Part shown: positions 55,804 through 64,000 of the stretch, piece by piece | How the letters are laid out: each line of letters starts with the position of its first letter | Numbering within the stretch: position 1 is the first letter of the stretch | Assembly: GCA_937890005.1 (NCBI GenBank) | Contig: CALBZA010000049.1 | Span: 1 to 64,000, forward strand | DNA length: 64,000 nucleotides | Origin: an uncultured Verrucomicrobia subdivision 3 bacterium | GTDB taxonomy: Bacteria > Verrucomicrobiota > Verrucomicrobiia > Limisphaerales > DASXHY01 | Direction of reading: 5' to 3' | Notes under the pieces: model-generated | Told to the model about the DNA's origin: nothing | The model's database searches: none | The model's input: only the letters and a program-made list of their open reading frames with translations | Made by a program: the position numbers and the translations under genes

Positions 55804-57141
55804 ATGAATAATCCGCAACCGGAAACGTCCGTTAACCCAAAACTAAACGCGAGTATGAACGAACCCTCAAACATTTCCCGCCGTAAATTCATCAGCAACG
55901 TTGCCATTGCCGGAGCGGCTGTCAGTGCTCTGCCACTGTTCAACGTTCATGCACAGGGCACACCGCGGAAATTCCGGATCGGTGTCATCGGCTGCGGCGG
56001 TCGCGGAACCGGCGCCATCTCGAACATTCTCGAAGCTGGCAGAATCACCGGACATGAAGTCGAAATTTACGCGCTCGCAGATTTCTTTGCCGACCGCGCC
56101 GAAAACACAGGCAACCGATTCAAGGTGCCGAAGGAACGCGCATTCGGCGGCGCAGATGCTTACCGCAAAGTCGTTGAGCAACCGGTGGACATCGTCCTCA
56201 TGGCCACTCCACCCAATTTCCGCCCGTTGCATCTCGAAGCCGCGATCAAGGCAGGCAAACACGTTTTCATCGAGAAACCGGTTGCCGTCGATCCCGTCGG
56301 CGCGCGCAAAGTGATCGAACTGGGCGAGGAAGCGAAACGCAAGGGACTCGCGGTGGTGGCCGGCACTCAACGGCGTCATTCGGGCAATTATCTGCGCAAC
56401 CAGGCCGCAGTCGCCCAGGGCGCCATCGGCAAAATCGTGGGCGGCACCGTCAGCTGGTGCGGCGGTGAACTCTGGTATCGACGCCGTCAGCCGGACGACA
56501 CCGACGCCAGCTACATGGCGAAAAACTGGACGAGCTTCATGGAAATGTCCGGCGACCACATCGTCGAACAGCACGTCCACAACATCGACGTGGCAAACTG
56601 GTTCATCGGACGCACACCGATCTCGGCCGTTGGGTTCGGCGGACGCGCCCGCCGCAAGACGGGCAATCAGTTCGATTTTTTCAGCATTGATTTCAACTAC
56701 GGCGAGGATTGCCACATTCACAGCATGTGCCGCCAGATCCGTGGCTGTTATGATTCCGTGAGCGAGTTTTTTGTCGGAACCGAAGGCAGCACGTTTGGCG
56801 CAGGCAAAATGCAGTCAAGCAAACTGGCGAGCCTCACCATTCCGGAATTCGCCACACATCGCGACGGCCAGGTTCAGGAACAGGTCAACCTGCTCAACAG
56901 CATTGCCGCCGAAAAGCCATTGAACGAAGCCCGCAACGTCGCGGAATCCACACTGAGCGCCATCATGGGCCGCATCGCAGCCTACACCGGCCAGATGGTG
57001 CGCTGGAGCGATCTTGTGTCGAACACCAGTTCGCCGTGGTACAACCTCACCGCTTCACCCTCCGCGGAAGACTTCGAAACCGGCAAAGTGGTCGCGCCGA
57101 AGGACGACGTCTGTCCGGTGCCTGGCGAATCGAGAGCCTGA
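55804..57141 (+). CDS. Tat-exported Gfo/Idh/MocA oxidoreductase
   Basis: The protein has 445 residues with a twin-arginine leader (ISRRKFISNVAIAGAAVSAL), the Rossmann motif GVIGCGGRGTGA, the catalytic-site motif IEKPVAVDPVG and the long bacterial C-terminal domain. The ATG at 55804 places the RR 26 residues in; an in-frame ATG at 55855 would put it nine residues in and may be the real start. It is divergent from the ThuA gene and likely shares its pathway, an exported sugar or sugar-acid oxidation. It is a paralogue in layout, not in sequence detail, of the gene at 7429-8823. Confidence 0.92.
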   Translation: MNNPQPETSVNPKLNASMNEPSNISRRKFISNVAIAGAAVSALPLFNVHAQGTPRKFRIGVIGCGGRGTGAISNILEAGRITGHEVEIYALADFFADRAENTGNRFKVPKERAFGGADAYRKVVEQPVDIVLMATPPNFRPLHLEAAIKAGKHVFIEKPVAVDPVGARKVIELGEEAKRKGLAVVAGTQRRHSGNYLRNQAAVAQGAIGKIVGGTVSWCGGELWYRRRQPDDTDASYMAKNWTSFMEMSGDHIVEQHVHNIDVANWFIGRTPISAVGFGGRARRKTGNQFDFFSIDFNYGEDCHIHSMCRQIRGCYDSVSEFFVGTEGSTFGAGKMQSSKLASLTIPEFATHRDGQVQEQVNLLNSIAAEKPLNEARNVAESTLSAIMGRIAAYTGQMVRWSDLVSNTSSPWYNLTASPSAEDFETGKVVAPKDDVCPVPGESRA

Positions 57142-57387
57142 TTGGCTGATCGTCTGAACTTCTGAAGTGAGCGCGATCTGCGGTTGCAGATCGTCGCGGG
57201 AACGTCAGATCGAAAGTTCGTTTTTCATCGGTTCCATCGAACTTCTCGCCGTCGAATCCGGTTGATTCGGCGGCGAGTTTTCTTTGTTCCAGCCTGTAGT
57301 TTTCTCGATGTCCGTTCCGCATAAAACCGCAGCAGAACTGGCTTGTCTTCCATTTTCGAAACCCTAGTTTCGGAGCGCAATCGAGCC

Positions 57388-59931
57388 ATGGCCGAAGAAC
57401 CAACCAGTTACGCGACATCCATTGTATCGGGCCACGCCCTGCCCTCGCCTGAATATCACATTGTGGTTCTGCTGGTGGATCATCAGCCCGCAGTGAGCGA
57501 GGCCGTCCGACTCGCACTCGCCAATCAGAGCGACATCGATTTTCACTACTGCGACAACGCCCCCAGCGCCATCGCCGTCGCCAACCAGCTCAAGCCAACG
57601 GTCATTCTTCTCGATCTTGTCATCCCGGGCGTGGATGGCCTCATGCTCGTCAATCAGTTCCGAACCAACCCCAGCACGCGCGACACGCCGATCATCGTGC
57701 TTTCGAGCAACGACAACGCGCATGTGAAAAGCCATGCGTTCGCCGTGGGCGCAAACGATTACCTGATCAAGCTGCCGGACAAGATCGAGCTGATCGCAAG
57801 AATCCGTTATCACTCGAAGGCTTATCTGAATCAGCTGCAACGCGATGCCGCCTATCGCGCCCTGCGCGAGAGTCAGCAGCAGTGGATCGAAAGCAACCGT
57901 GCGTTGATCGCGCTGAATCAAAAGCTCGAGGAAGCCACGCTCGCGAAGTCGGAGTTCCTTGCGAACATGAGCCACGAAATCCGCACGCCGATGAATGGCG
58001 TGATCGGAATGACCGCGCTGTTGCTCGACACGGAATTGACGGATGAACAGCGCGAATACGTGGAAGCCACGCGCAGCAGCGCCGACGCCCTGCTGACGAT
58101 CATCAACGACATTCTGGATTTCTCGAAGATCGAATCAGGCAAACTGGAACTGGAACATCATCCGTTCGAGCTCTTCACCTGCATTGAAGAAGCGCTCGAT
58201 CTGCTGGCGCCGAAGGCCGCGGAGAAACAGCTCGATCTGGCGTATCTGATCGACGACGCCATCCCCCGGGTGCTTGTCGGTGACGTGACGCGCCTGCGCC
58301 AGATCATCGTGAATCTCCTGAGCAACGCGGTGAAGTTCACGCACGAGGGGCAGGTGGTGATTCAGGTGCGCGCGGCCGCGAAGGGAACACGCGTCCTCGA
58401 TTCGCAGCACGCGCATGACACGGAGTTTCTCCGTCATCCCGAACAATGGCTCCTGCACTTTTCGGTTCATGACACCGGCATCGGCATTCCCCGCGACAAG
58501 CAGGATCGCCTGTTCAAATCGTTTCAACAGGTCGATGCCTCCACCACGCGGCATTACGGCGGAACCGGCCTTGGCCTCGCGATCTGCAAACGCCTGTCCG
58601 AATTGATGGGCGGAAAAATCTGGGTGGAAAGCGATCAGGGCAAGGGCGCGACGTTCCATTTCACCATTCTCGTTCGGGCCGCTTCCGGCAATTCACCCGG
58701 CAACTGGCAGATGCAGCAACCGCAACTCGTCGGGAAACGCCTGCTCGTTGTGGAGGACAACTCCACCAACGCCGACATCATCCGCCATCGCGCCAAACAA
58801 TGGGGAATGACGGTTGAAACAGTGGGCAACGCCCGCATCGCACTGGAATTGGTTCGTGGTGGCCGCGAGTTCGACATCGCCATCCTCGACCTGCAACTGC
58901 CGGGGGACATGGATGGATTGACCCTCGCGGAAGAAATCCGAAAGGACCCGCACGGACAATCGATGTCGATCCTTCTCCTATCGAGCGTCCGGCTTCGCAG
59001 CGATGACGAACGCCCGATGAGTGCCGGCATTTCGGTCTTCGTCCACAAACCGATCCGCCCGGCGCAACTGCTCGATGCGGTCTGCCGCGCATTGAGCATC
59101 CAGCTGCAGCGCGAAAAGAAGGCGCCATCCGCACCCGTGCTTGATCCCGGACTGGCGACACGCATCCCGCTTCGGCTTTTGCTCGCCGATGACAACCCGA
59201 TCAATCAGAAAGTCGGACTCAGCGTTCTCCAGAAACTCGGCTATCGCGCCGACGTGGCGAACAATGGAATCGAAGTTCTGCAGGCGCTGGATCGCAAGGC
59301 CTACGACATCATCTTCCTCGACGTTCAGATGCCGGAGATGGACGGACTCGAAGCCACGCGCAAGATCTGCGAACGCTGGCCGCGTGAGAAACGTCCCTGC
59401 ATCATCGCAATGACCGGCAACGCATTGATGGGCGATCGCGAACGTTGTCTCGATGCGGGGATGGATGATTACATCACGAAACCCGTTCGAATCGCGGAAC
59501 TCCAGAACGCTCTGGAACGTTGGGGACCGCCGCGCAAACGTAAATTTGAAACCTCGTTTCTCCTTCGCACTCCCGCCCCACCGCGGGCCGAGGTGCTGGA
59601 CGAAACCATTCTGAACGAACTCTGCGACATGCCGCCGTCCGACGGCGTCAGCATCGTCCGCGAACTGGTGGACATGTTCCTCGAAAGCGGTCCGCAGCGG
59701 ATTGCGCAGATCAATGAATCACTGAACGATCCCGTGAAGCTGGCGTTCCACGCACACGCTTTAAAGAGCATGAGCCTGAATCTCGGTGCAAAGCAGATCG
59801 TGGAAATCGCGCAGCGGCTCGAAGAATTCGGACGCAACGGCAACGTCGAGGCAGCGGCGGGTTTGATGCCCACACTGGACACCGCCTTCAGTCAGACAAA
59901 AATTCATCTGCTTCCGTTTCGGGATAGGTAG
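57388..59931 (+). CDS. Hybrid sensor histidine kinase: REC-HisKA-HATPase-REC-REC-HPt
   Basis: This cytoplasmic phosphorelay protein of 847 residues has six domains. A receiver comes first (phospho-acceptor Asp76 in VILLDLVIPGVDG, but the usual acidic pair reads VDH, Asp-His). After a coiled coil follow HisKA (His196 in NMSHEIRTPMNGV), HATPase (NLLSNAVKF, DTGIGIPRD, GGTGLGLAI), a second receiver (Asp501, IAILDLQLPGDMDG), a third (Asp645, IIFLDVQMPEMDG) and a C-terminal HPt domain (His790 in HAHALKSMSLNLGA). There is no membrane segment. The whole phosphorelay is in one chain, so output must come from a separate receiver. A TTG upstream at 57343 is a possible alternative start. Confidence 0.94.
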   Translation: MAEEPTSYATSIVSGHALPSPEYHIVVLLVDHQPAVSEAVRLALANQSDIDFHYCDNAPSAIAVANQLKPTVILLDLVIPGVDGLMLVNQFRTNPSTRDTPIIVLSSNDNAHVKSHAFAVGANDYLIKLPDKIELIARIRYHSKAYLNQLQRDAAYRALRESQQQWIESNRALIALNQKLEEATLAKSEFLANMSHEIRTPMNGVIGMTALLLDTELTDEQREYVEATRSSADALLTIINDILDFSKIESGKLELEHHPFELFTCIEEALDLLAPKAAEKQLDLAYLIDDAIPRVLVGDVTRLRQIIVNLLSNAVKFTHEGQVVIQVRAAAKGTRVLDSQHAHDTEFLRHPEQWLLHFSVHDTGIGIPRDKQDRLFKSFQQVDASTTRHYGGTGLGLAICKRLSELMGGKIWVESDQGKGATFHFTILVRAASGNSPGNWQMQQPQLVGKRLLVVEDNSTNADIIRHRAKQWGMTVETVGNARIALELVRGGREFDIAILDLQLPGDMDGLTLAEEIRKDPHGQSMSILLLSSVRLRSDDERPMSAGISVFVHKPIRPAQLLDAVCRALSIQLQREKKAPSAPVLDPGLATRIPLRLLLADDNPINQKVGLSVLQKLGYRADVANNGIEVLQALDRKAYDIIFLDVQMPEMDGLEATRKICERWPREKRPCIIAMTGNALMGDRERCLDAGMDDYITKPVRIAELQNALERWGPPRKRKFETSFLLRTPAPPRAEVLDETILNELCDMPPSDGVSIVRELVDMFLESGPQRIAQINESLNDPVKLAFHAHALKSMSLNLGAKQIVEIAQRLEEFGRNGNVEAAAGLMPTLDTAFSQTKIHLLPFRDR

Positions 59932-60021
59932 ATTCAGGCCAATTCAGGTCTCGTAACATGCCGTTCAACCCCGGAATTTTCTGCGTGCTTTTTGGTTTGG
60001 AAAAAACTTAACTCTTGCATC

Positions 60022-61233
60022 ATGACGATCTGGATTGTTGCCGTTCTGTTTGTTGCATCGCTGATTGGTCTGGGGTTGCGACAGGGAGCCATTCGCGTTG
60101 CCGCCTCGTTGGTTGGAATACTTCTCGGTGCGCTGCTCGCAGTTCCTCTGGGCAACCTGCTCAAACCGGTTTTCGGCGCGATCGGAATGAAGAATCCGGC
60201 CCTGATCTGGCTCGTTCCGCCGGCATTCGTCTTCGTCCTCATCCTCACCCTCGCAAAGGTGGGCGGACTCTTTCTCCACAAGAAAGTTGAGGTCTTCTAC
60301 AAGTACAAGGCCGGTGAACTCCGGCTCGCGCTGTGGGAACGGCTCAACTCCCGTCTCGGCATTTGTCTCGGTACGCTGAACGCCCTGGCCTACATGATCC
60401 TGCTCGCGCAGGCGGTTTACATGATCAGCTACTGGACCTATCAGGCGCAGACCGAATCCGATCCGCGCAGCGTCCGGATCGTGAACCGGCTCGGAAAGGA
60501 TCTTCAAAGCACAGGAATGTCCAAGGTGGCCGCCGCAGTCGATTCCACTTCCCCGGCCTACTACGACGCCGCGGACATCGCGGGTCTCCTGTATCAGACG
60601 CCCCTGCTGGAAGCCCGGCTGTCACGGTATCCCGGAATTCTCGCGCTTTCAGAACGGCAGGAATTCAAGGATCTGGCCAGCGACTCCGAATTTTCCGCAA
60701 TGCGCCAGCGCGGCGCTTCCATCGCCGAAATCCTCGATTACCCGCGCGTTCAGGACATGATGAAGAACGCGGACCTGATGAATAACATCGAAACCTCGCT
60801 GGTTCCGAACCTGAAGGATCTTCGAGCCTTTCTGGAAACGGGAATTTCCGAGAAGTACTCGGAGCCGATCCTGGGCCGCTGGAACTTTGATGTGAACGGA
60901 ACACTTGGAATTTTCCGCCGGGAAAAGCCGACGATGACTTCCAAGGAAATGAACCAGCGCAAAGCCATTTTGACTTCGTTGGCGGCGGCGGTCGAAATCA
61001 TCGCCACTCCGGAAGGCCAGGTGATCTTCAAGAATGTGCCTCTGGTCCGCGCAACGACGATGCGGCCCCAGACACAGACAGTGACCGGCGATTGGAAAGG
61101 CCAGGAAGGCAAATACACATTTTCCGTTGCTGTTGAAGGCAAGACCGAATTCCTTTCTGCGGAAATCCACGGCAGCCGCCTGGTGGTCAATGGTCCCGAC
61201 CTGTTGGGCCTCGCGTTCAATCGCGAAGACTGA
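60022..61233 (+). CDS. CvpA-like membrane protein with soluble C-terminal part
   Basis: A protein of 403 residues with about four N-terminal membrane segments (IWIVAVLFVASLIGLGL, AASLVGILLGALLAVPLG, WLVPPAFVFVLILTLAKVGG, LGTLNALAYMILLAQAVYM). The arrangement, including the polar RLGICLGTLN before the fourth, resembles the CvpA family. The C-terminal 250 residues (with SEFSAMRQRGASIAEILDYP and DWKGQEGKYTFSVAV) are soluble and specific to this protein. It follows the hybrid kinase gene by 90 bases. An 18-bp perfect hairpin lies after the stop. Confidence 0.82.
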   Translation: MTIWIVAVLFVASLIGLGLRQGAIRVAASLVGILLGALLAVPLGNLLKPVFGAIGMKNPALIWLVPPAFVFVLILTLAKVGGLFLHKKVEVFYKYKAGELRLALWERLNSRLGICLGTLNALAYMILLAQAVYMISYWTYQAQTESDPRSVRIVNRLGKDLQSTGMSKVAAAVDSTSPAYYDAADIAGLLYQTPLLEARLSRYPGILALSERQEFKDLASDSEFSAMRQRGASIAEILDYPRVQDMMKNADLMNNIETSLVPNLKDLRAFLETGISEKYSEPILGRWNFDVNGTLGIFRREKPTMTSKEMNQRKAILTSLAAAVEIIATPEGQVIFKNVPLVRATTMRPQTQTVTGDWKGQEGKYTFSVAVEGKTEFLSAEIHGSRLVVNGPDLLGLAFNRED

Positions 61234-61290
61234 CGAATATTCATCTCCCCATCGCGGCGAGCCGGAGAGGAGATTTCAGGCACTTAAAAG

Positions 61291-61333
61291 CGAAACGGCT
61301 GAAAGTGAAGTCACTTTCAGCCGTTTCGTTTTT
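61291..61333. terminator. Strong bidirectional terminator
   Basis: CGAAACGGCTGAAAGTGA (61291-61308) and its perfect complement at 61311-61328 form an 18-bp stem followed by TTTTTG. On the other strand a run of T residues also follows, because of the preceding AAAAG. It separates the convergent CvpA-like gene and the anti-sigma gene. Confidence 0.9.
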
Positions 61334-61342
61334 GAAAATCTG

Positions 61343-61831
61343 TCAGTTCCCCGCCGGCACCCAGTTCACTGATCGAACGTTCATTTGGGGATTGAAGCCA
61401 AACAGACTGTTCAACGCAGCGGCGTCGGTGGAAGCAGCCGTGGTCGTAAGTGACGGTTCGGTCGTGGCAGAAACCGGCTCCGCAGCCACGCTTGCCATCG
61501 CCGGACCTCCATAACCGCCGTGTCCGTGCGGAAGGGCCGGATTCGCCCCGGCGGTCGCCATTCCGCTGTCTTCTGAATTCAAAAGACCTGAAATCAGCAC
61601 AGCGCAGACGCCAGCACCCAGTGCTCCGGCAAACATCGGCTTGGTTTCGAGCGCGGTCCAAAGGCGTCGGAACCAGTTGCCGGCACCGACCTCGTCCCCG
61701 GCGTCGCCGGCCTTGATCCGGGCAATCACCTCGCGCGAGAACCGGTCGTGATAACCGGGGGGCGGCTGCTCATGCCGCTTCAGCGCAAGGAGACGTCGTA
61801 GTTGATCAAAATCCTGGAGGTCGGAACTCAT
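61343..61831 (-). CDS. Probable membrane anti-sigma factor
   Basis: This 162-residue protein has an N-terminal cytoplasmic helical region (SSDLQDFDQLRRLLALKRHE, then PPPGYHDRFSREVIARI), one membrane segment (MFAGALGAGVCAVLISGLL) and a periplasmic Ala/Thr/Ser-rich tail. It follows the ECF sigma gene directly, with one base between. This position and topology fit a transmembrane anti-sigma factor, though the zinc-binding HxxxCxxC motif of many anti-sigma factors is absent. It may instead be a regulator of unknown mechanism. Confidence 0.75.
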   Translation of the reverse strand: MSSDLQDFDQLRRLLALKRHEQPPPGYHDRFSREVIARIKAGDAGDEVGAGNWFRRLWTALETKPMFAGALGAGVCAVLISGLLNSEDSGMATAGANPALPHGHGGYGGPAMASVAAEPVSATTEPSLTTTAASTDAAALNSLFGFNPQMNVRSVNWVPAGN

Positions 61832-61832
61832 A

Positions 61833-62507
61833 CTATTTCAAATAATCAGAGAGGTAGCCCTGTAACTGTTGGCGCGCATAAAAGAGCCGTGAGCGGACGG
61901 TCCCAATGTTGCAGTCCATGATTTTAGCGATTTCCTCATGCGACATGCCCTGCACGTCGTGCAGAGTGACTACCAATCTATGTTGTTCAGACAGCCGCTG
62001 CATGGCCTCGTTCAATTTTTCCTGCAACTCTGTCAGGTTGGCCTCACGCCGCGGTGTCTTGTCCGAAACCAGCGCCACCAGATCGGGATCGTTCTCGGCA
62101 TTGAAATCCAGATCGTTGAGGCTCATGTGAGTCCGGTTCTTCCGCTGCTTGAGAAAGTTGATCGTCTTGTTGACGGCGATGCGATAAACCCAGGTGTAAA
62201 AACTCGAGCCGCCCTTGAACGATTTCAACGCCTGGTACGCCTTGATGAACGCCTCCTGGGCAAGGTCATTCGCATCCTCATGATTCGCCGTCATGTGATA
62301 GACGGTCGCGTAAATCCGCTGCTGATAACGTTGAACCAGCTCGTCGTAGGCTTTCAAATCCCCATTCCGAGCCCGCTGTACAAGATCGCCTTCGTCCGCT
62401 GCAACCGACGGAGCCGGTGCCGCAGACTCCACCGTCTGGGCCTCGTTCTCCATCTCAGGAGCTTTCTTCGGCGCTCGACCGGATACTGGATCGGTCATAG
62501 TGATCAT
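61833..62507 (-). CDS. ECF-type RNA polymerase sigma factor
   Basis: This 224-residue sigma-70 family factor has region 2 (NDLAQEAFIKAYQALKSF, FYTWVYRIAVNKTINFLK) and region 4 (GMSHEEIAKIMDCNIGTVRSRL). The N-terminal 40 residues are an Ala/Pro-rich extension. Its start overlaps the polyprenyl synthase stop by four bases (ATGA), so the two are translated together. The anti-sigma-like gene follows. It is a RpoE/SigW-like regulator of envelope stress or of surface genes. Its own promoter is not seen. Confidence 0.93.
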   Translation of the reverse strand: MITMTDPVSGRAPKKAPEMENEAQTVESAAPAPSVAADEGDLVQRARNGDLKAYDELVQRYQQRIYATVYHMTANHEDANDLAQEAFIKAYQALKSFKGGSSFYTWVYRIAVNKTINFLKQRKNRTHMSLNDLDFNAENDPDLVALVSDKTPRREANLTELQEKLNEAMQRLSEQHRLVVTLHDVQGMSHEEIAKIMDCNIGTVRSRLFYARQQLQGYLSDYLK

Positions 62508-63565
62508 AGGCCGCTCTCAGGAGCCGATAGAGCGTCCGTGTGGCGATCCAAATAGGTGGTCAGCCCGATCAATGAAGCCTTCCCGTCCGAATCCGGAAGC
62601 GCAGCCAGAAGTTCGCGCGCCTTTTCAAGGTAGGCATGAATTTTTTCAACCGACGGCGCCAGGGTCTCGTATTTCGCGAGCAAGGCGGAGACTTCCTGAA
62701 AGCCGGCTGGCTGCCAGTGGCGGATCAGTTCCTGAACGCGATTTCGATCCGCCTCATTCGCACGCTCCCAAAGGAGCAACATCGGCAGAGTCAACTTGCC
62801 TTTGGCGAGATCCGTGCCGAGCGATTTTCCCGCCGCCGCTTCGGTTCCAAAAAGGTCGATGCAATCGTCGTAAATCTGGTAAGCCGTTCCAAATACCATT
62901 CCAAACTGCCGCAACGCCCCGCGCTGGGCTGCATTGGCCCCGGCGAGCAACGCCGCCAGATCGCAGGAGAGCGCGAAAAGTTCGGCTGTCTTCATCTCCA
63001 GGACCCGGAAATAGTCGCTGCGGGAAAGTTCAAAATTCCGACGCTGCTGGGTCTGGAGAATCTCGCCCGAGCAAACCGTGTTGGTGGCCATCGCCACGGC
63101 GCGGCAGATTTCCGGCGTGGGAAAACTCGCGGCCAGCTTCAATGCCTGGGCAAACAGGCAGTCTCCAAAGAGAACCGCAATCTCATTCCCCCAGTTTGCC
63201 GCCAGGGTCGGACGTCCGCGTCGAATCGCCCCCTCGTCCATCACGTCGTCATGAACCAGGGTCGCGAGATGAACCATTTCGATGATGACCGCGACGGTCA
63301 CATGCGCGTCCTGCATCTTGTTCAGTGCGTTGGCGGAGAGCGCAACAAGGGCGGGACGGAGATTTTTGCCGCTGGCGTTGAGGGAATATTCCGCGTAGGG
63401 AGCGACAGCCGGATCGAACTCGTCCACCTGTTTCAGAAGCCGACGATGCACGGCATCAAGGAACGGTTCAACAGGTTCAACGATCTGCTTCCAGGAAAAG
63501 GCCACTTCTGAGCTCAAACGAACTGTAGCAGGCGCCGACCCCACTTTGGATTCAGCAGCTAACAT
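62504..63565 (-). CDS. Polyprenyl diphosphate synthase (IspA/IspB family)
   Basis: A trans-prenyltransferase of 353 residues. It has GKNLRPAL (the first substrate Lys-Asn-Leu-Arg), the first Asp-rich motif DDVMD (106-110), FGDCLFAQAL, KTAELF, the second Asp-rich motif YDDCID and GKLTLPML. The length and helical pattern fit octaprenyl/nonaprenyl synthase, which makes quinone side chains. The ATG at 63565 is used. The ATGA overlap to the sigma factor gene is unusual for the pair. Confidence 0.93.
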   Translation of the reverse strand: MLAAESKVGSAPATVRLSSEVAFSWKQIVEPVEPFLDAVHRRLLKQVDEFDPAVAPYAEYSLNASGKNLRPALVALSANALNKMQDAHVTVAVIIEMVHLATLVHDDVMDEGAIRRGRPTLAANWGNEIAVLFGDCLFAQALKLAASFPTPEICRAVAMATNTVCSGEILQTQQRRNFELSRSDYFRVLEMKTAELFALSCDLAALLAGANAAQRGALRQFGMVFGTAYQIYDDCIDLFGTEAAAGKSLGTDLAKGKLTLPMLLLWERANEADRNRVQELIRHWQPAGFQEVSALLAKYETLAPSVEKIHAYLEKARELLAALPDSDGKASLIGLTTYLDRHTDALSAPESGL

Positions 63566-63660
63566 TCGCGTGCAATCTAAAGTTCGATATTCTTCAAGTC
63601 AAACTTGTTAATGTCCGCGACCGGACAAGATCGGGTAATCCTGAAACCACGAATCTGAAA

Positions 63661-63757
63661 TTTCACAGAAGGGAACGAAGAGAACGAAGGAGAGAACTTC
63701 AGATGGCGCACACTTAGTTCCTTGGAACGCTTCTTCCCTTCGTTCCCTTCTGTAAAA
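63661..63757. repeat. Intergenic inverted repeat, AGAAGGGAACGAAG family
   Basis: TTTCACAGAAGGGAACGAAG (63661-63680) pairs with CTTCGTTCCCTTCTGTAAAA (63738-63757) at 19 of 20 positions. The same core appears near 47138-47157. It lies between the divergent polyprenyl synthase and helicase genes. Confidence 0.8.
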
Positions 63758-63828
63758 AAGCCTTTTGTTCTGATCCGGTTCCGGATTTTCCCGGTTTCGC
63801 TTTCGGTCTCCTCAGCTATCTTGCGTCC

Positions 63829-64000
63829 GTGCAGTCGATTGACCTTCAGTTCACCTCCGCGATCAATCAGGTTGCCGTCCCGGATCTCTGGCAGCAGCAG
63901 GCCGTAACCGCCCTTCGCGAAGGCAGGGATGTGGTCGTTCATGCACCGACCGGCGCAGGTAAAACGCTGATCTTCGAGCTCTGGTCGAATCAGGGCCGAA
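63829..64000 (+). CDS. DEAD-box helicase, N-terminal part only (runs off the window)
   Basis: An open frame beginning at a GTG (63829) reads to the window end: QFTSAINQVAVPDLWQQQAV, then TALREGRDVVVHAPTGAGKT and LIFELWSNQG. This holds a Q-motif-like WQQQAV and a complete Walker A (APTGAGKT), so it is the start of a superfamily II (DEAD/DEAH-type) helicase. The gene is cut by the window edge, so length and exact type cannot be told. The start codon is a guess. Confidence 0.75.
   Translation, partial: MQSIDLQFTSAINQVAVPDLWQQQAVTALREGRDVVVHAPTGAGKTLIFELWSNQGR

Noticed and set aside
63577..63942. 121-codon minus-strand frame at the right edge
   Set aside because: It runs through the inverted repeat and overlaps the start of the helicase frame on the other strand.

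Overview
The window looks like chromosome of a Gram-negative, carbohydrate-degrading member of the Verrucomicrobiota, probably of the Pedosphaera/Limisphaera side. This is an inference from co-occurring features: lpxB, a pseudopilin with the H-X9-DG C-terminal signature, a giant autotransporter-type beta-strand-repeat protein, a PEP-CTERM metalloprotease, Tat-exported Gfo/Idh/MocA oxidoreductases, ThuA and DUF1593 proteins, GH43 and GH28 enzymes, and many palindromic intergenic repeats. No rRNA, tRNA, CRISPR array, prophage or intact transposon was seen; the first 50 bases resemble the terminal repeats of an IS21-family element.

Layout. 0.3-9.7 kb: a pseudopilin, then a pentose cluster (GPH-type symporter, FAH-family 2-keto-3-deoxy-sugar-acid dehydratase, divergent YjhG-type D-xylonate dehydratase, GH43 beta-xylosidase), followed by an exported Gfo/Idh protein and a SASA-type acetylesterase. 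Together these suggest uptake of xylo-oligosaccharides and oxidative (Weimberg-like) xylose degradation. 10.2-15.8 kb: an 1858-residue exported beta-strand-repeat protein. 15.9-20.9 kb: treZ, a cytoplasmic Gfo/Idh gene paired with lpxB, and a Mn-type superoxide dismutase. 21.3-26.0 kb: a compact operon of five genes I do not recognise, mostly membrane or envelope proteins; this is the best candidate for an undescribed system. 26.2-34.9 kb: a cobalamin-type radical SAM protein, small membrane proteins, dtd, an OmpR-type two-component system divergent from an exported EF-hand protein, two stand-alone receiver proteins, an AsmA/DUF748-like protein and a PEGA lipoprotein. 35.1-40.7 kb: smc, an EVE-domain protein, and a YggS-type PLP protein. 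40.7-45.5 kb: a receiver/PP2C phosphatase, a GH28 pectinase and a FGGY sugar kinase. 46.0-51.6 kb: aroC, a DUF1593 protein, a DUF2200 protein, and the overlapping pair aroE/prepilin peptidase. 52.3-57.1 kb: a secreted unknown protein, a 177-bp tandem repeat, a PEP-CTERM metalloprotease, and divergent ThuA and Tat-Gfo/Idh genes. 57.4-64.0 kb: a large hybrid histidine kinase, a CvpA-like membrane protein, the coupled polyprenyl synthase/ECF sigma/anti-sigma operon, and the start of a DEAD-box helicase cut by the window end.

Starts were chosen by reading the upstream sequence for a Shine-Dalgarno-like stretch and by family N-termini. Many genes here lack a clear one, so several starts are uncertain. 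Family calls rest on recognised motifs; no database search was run.
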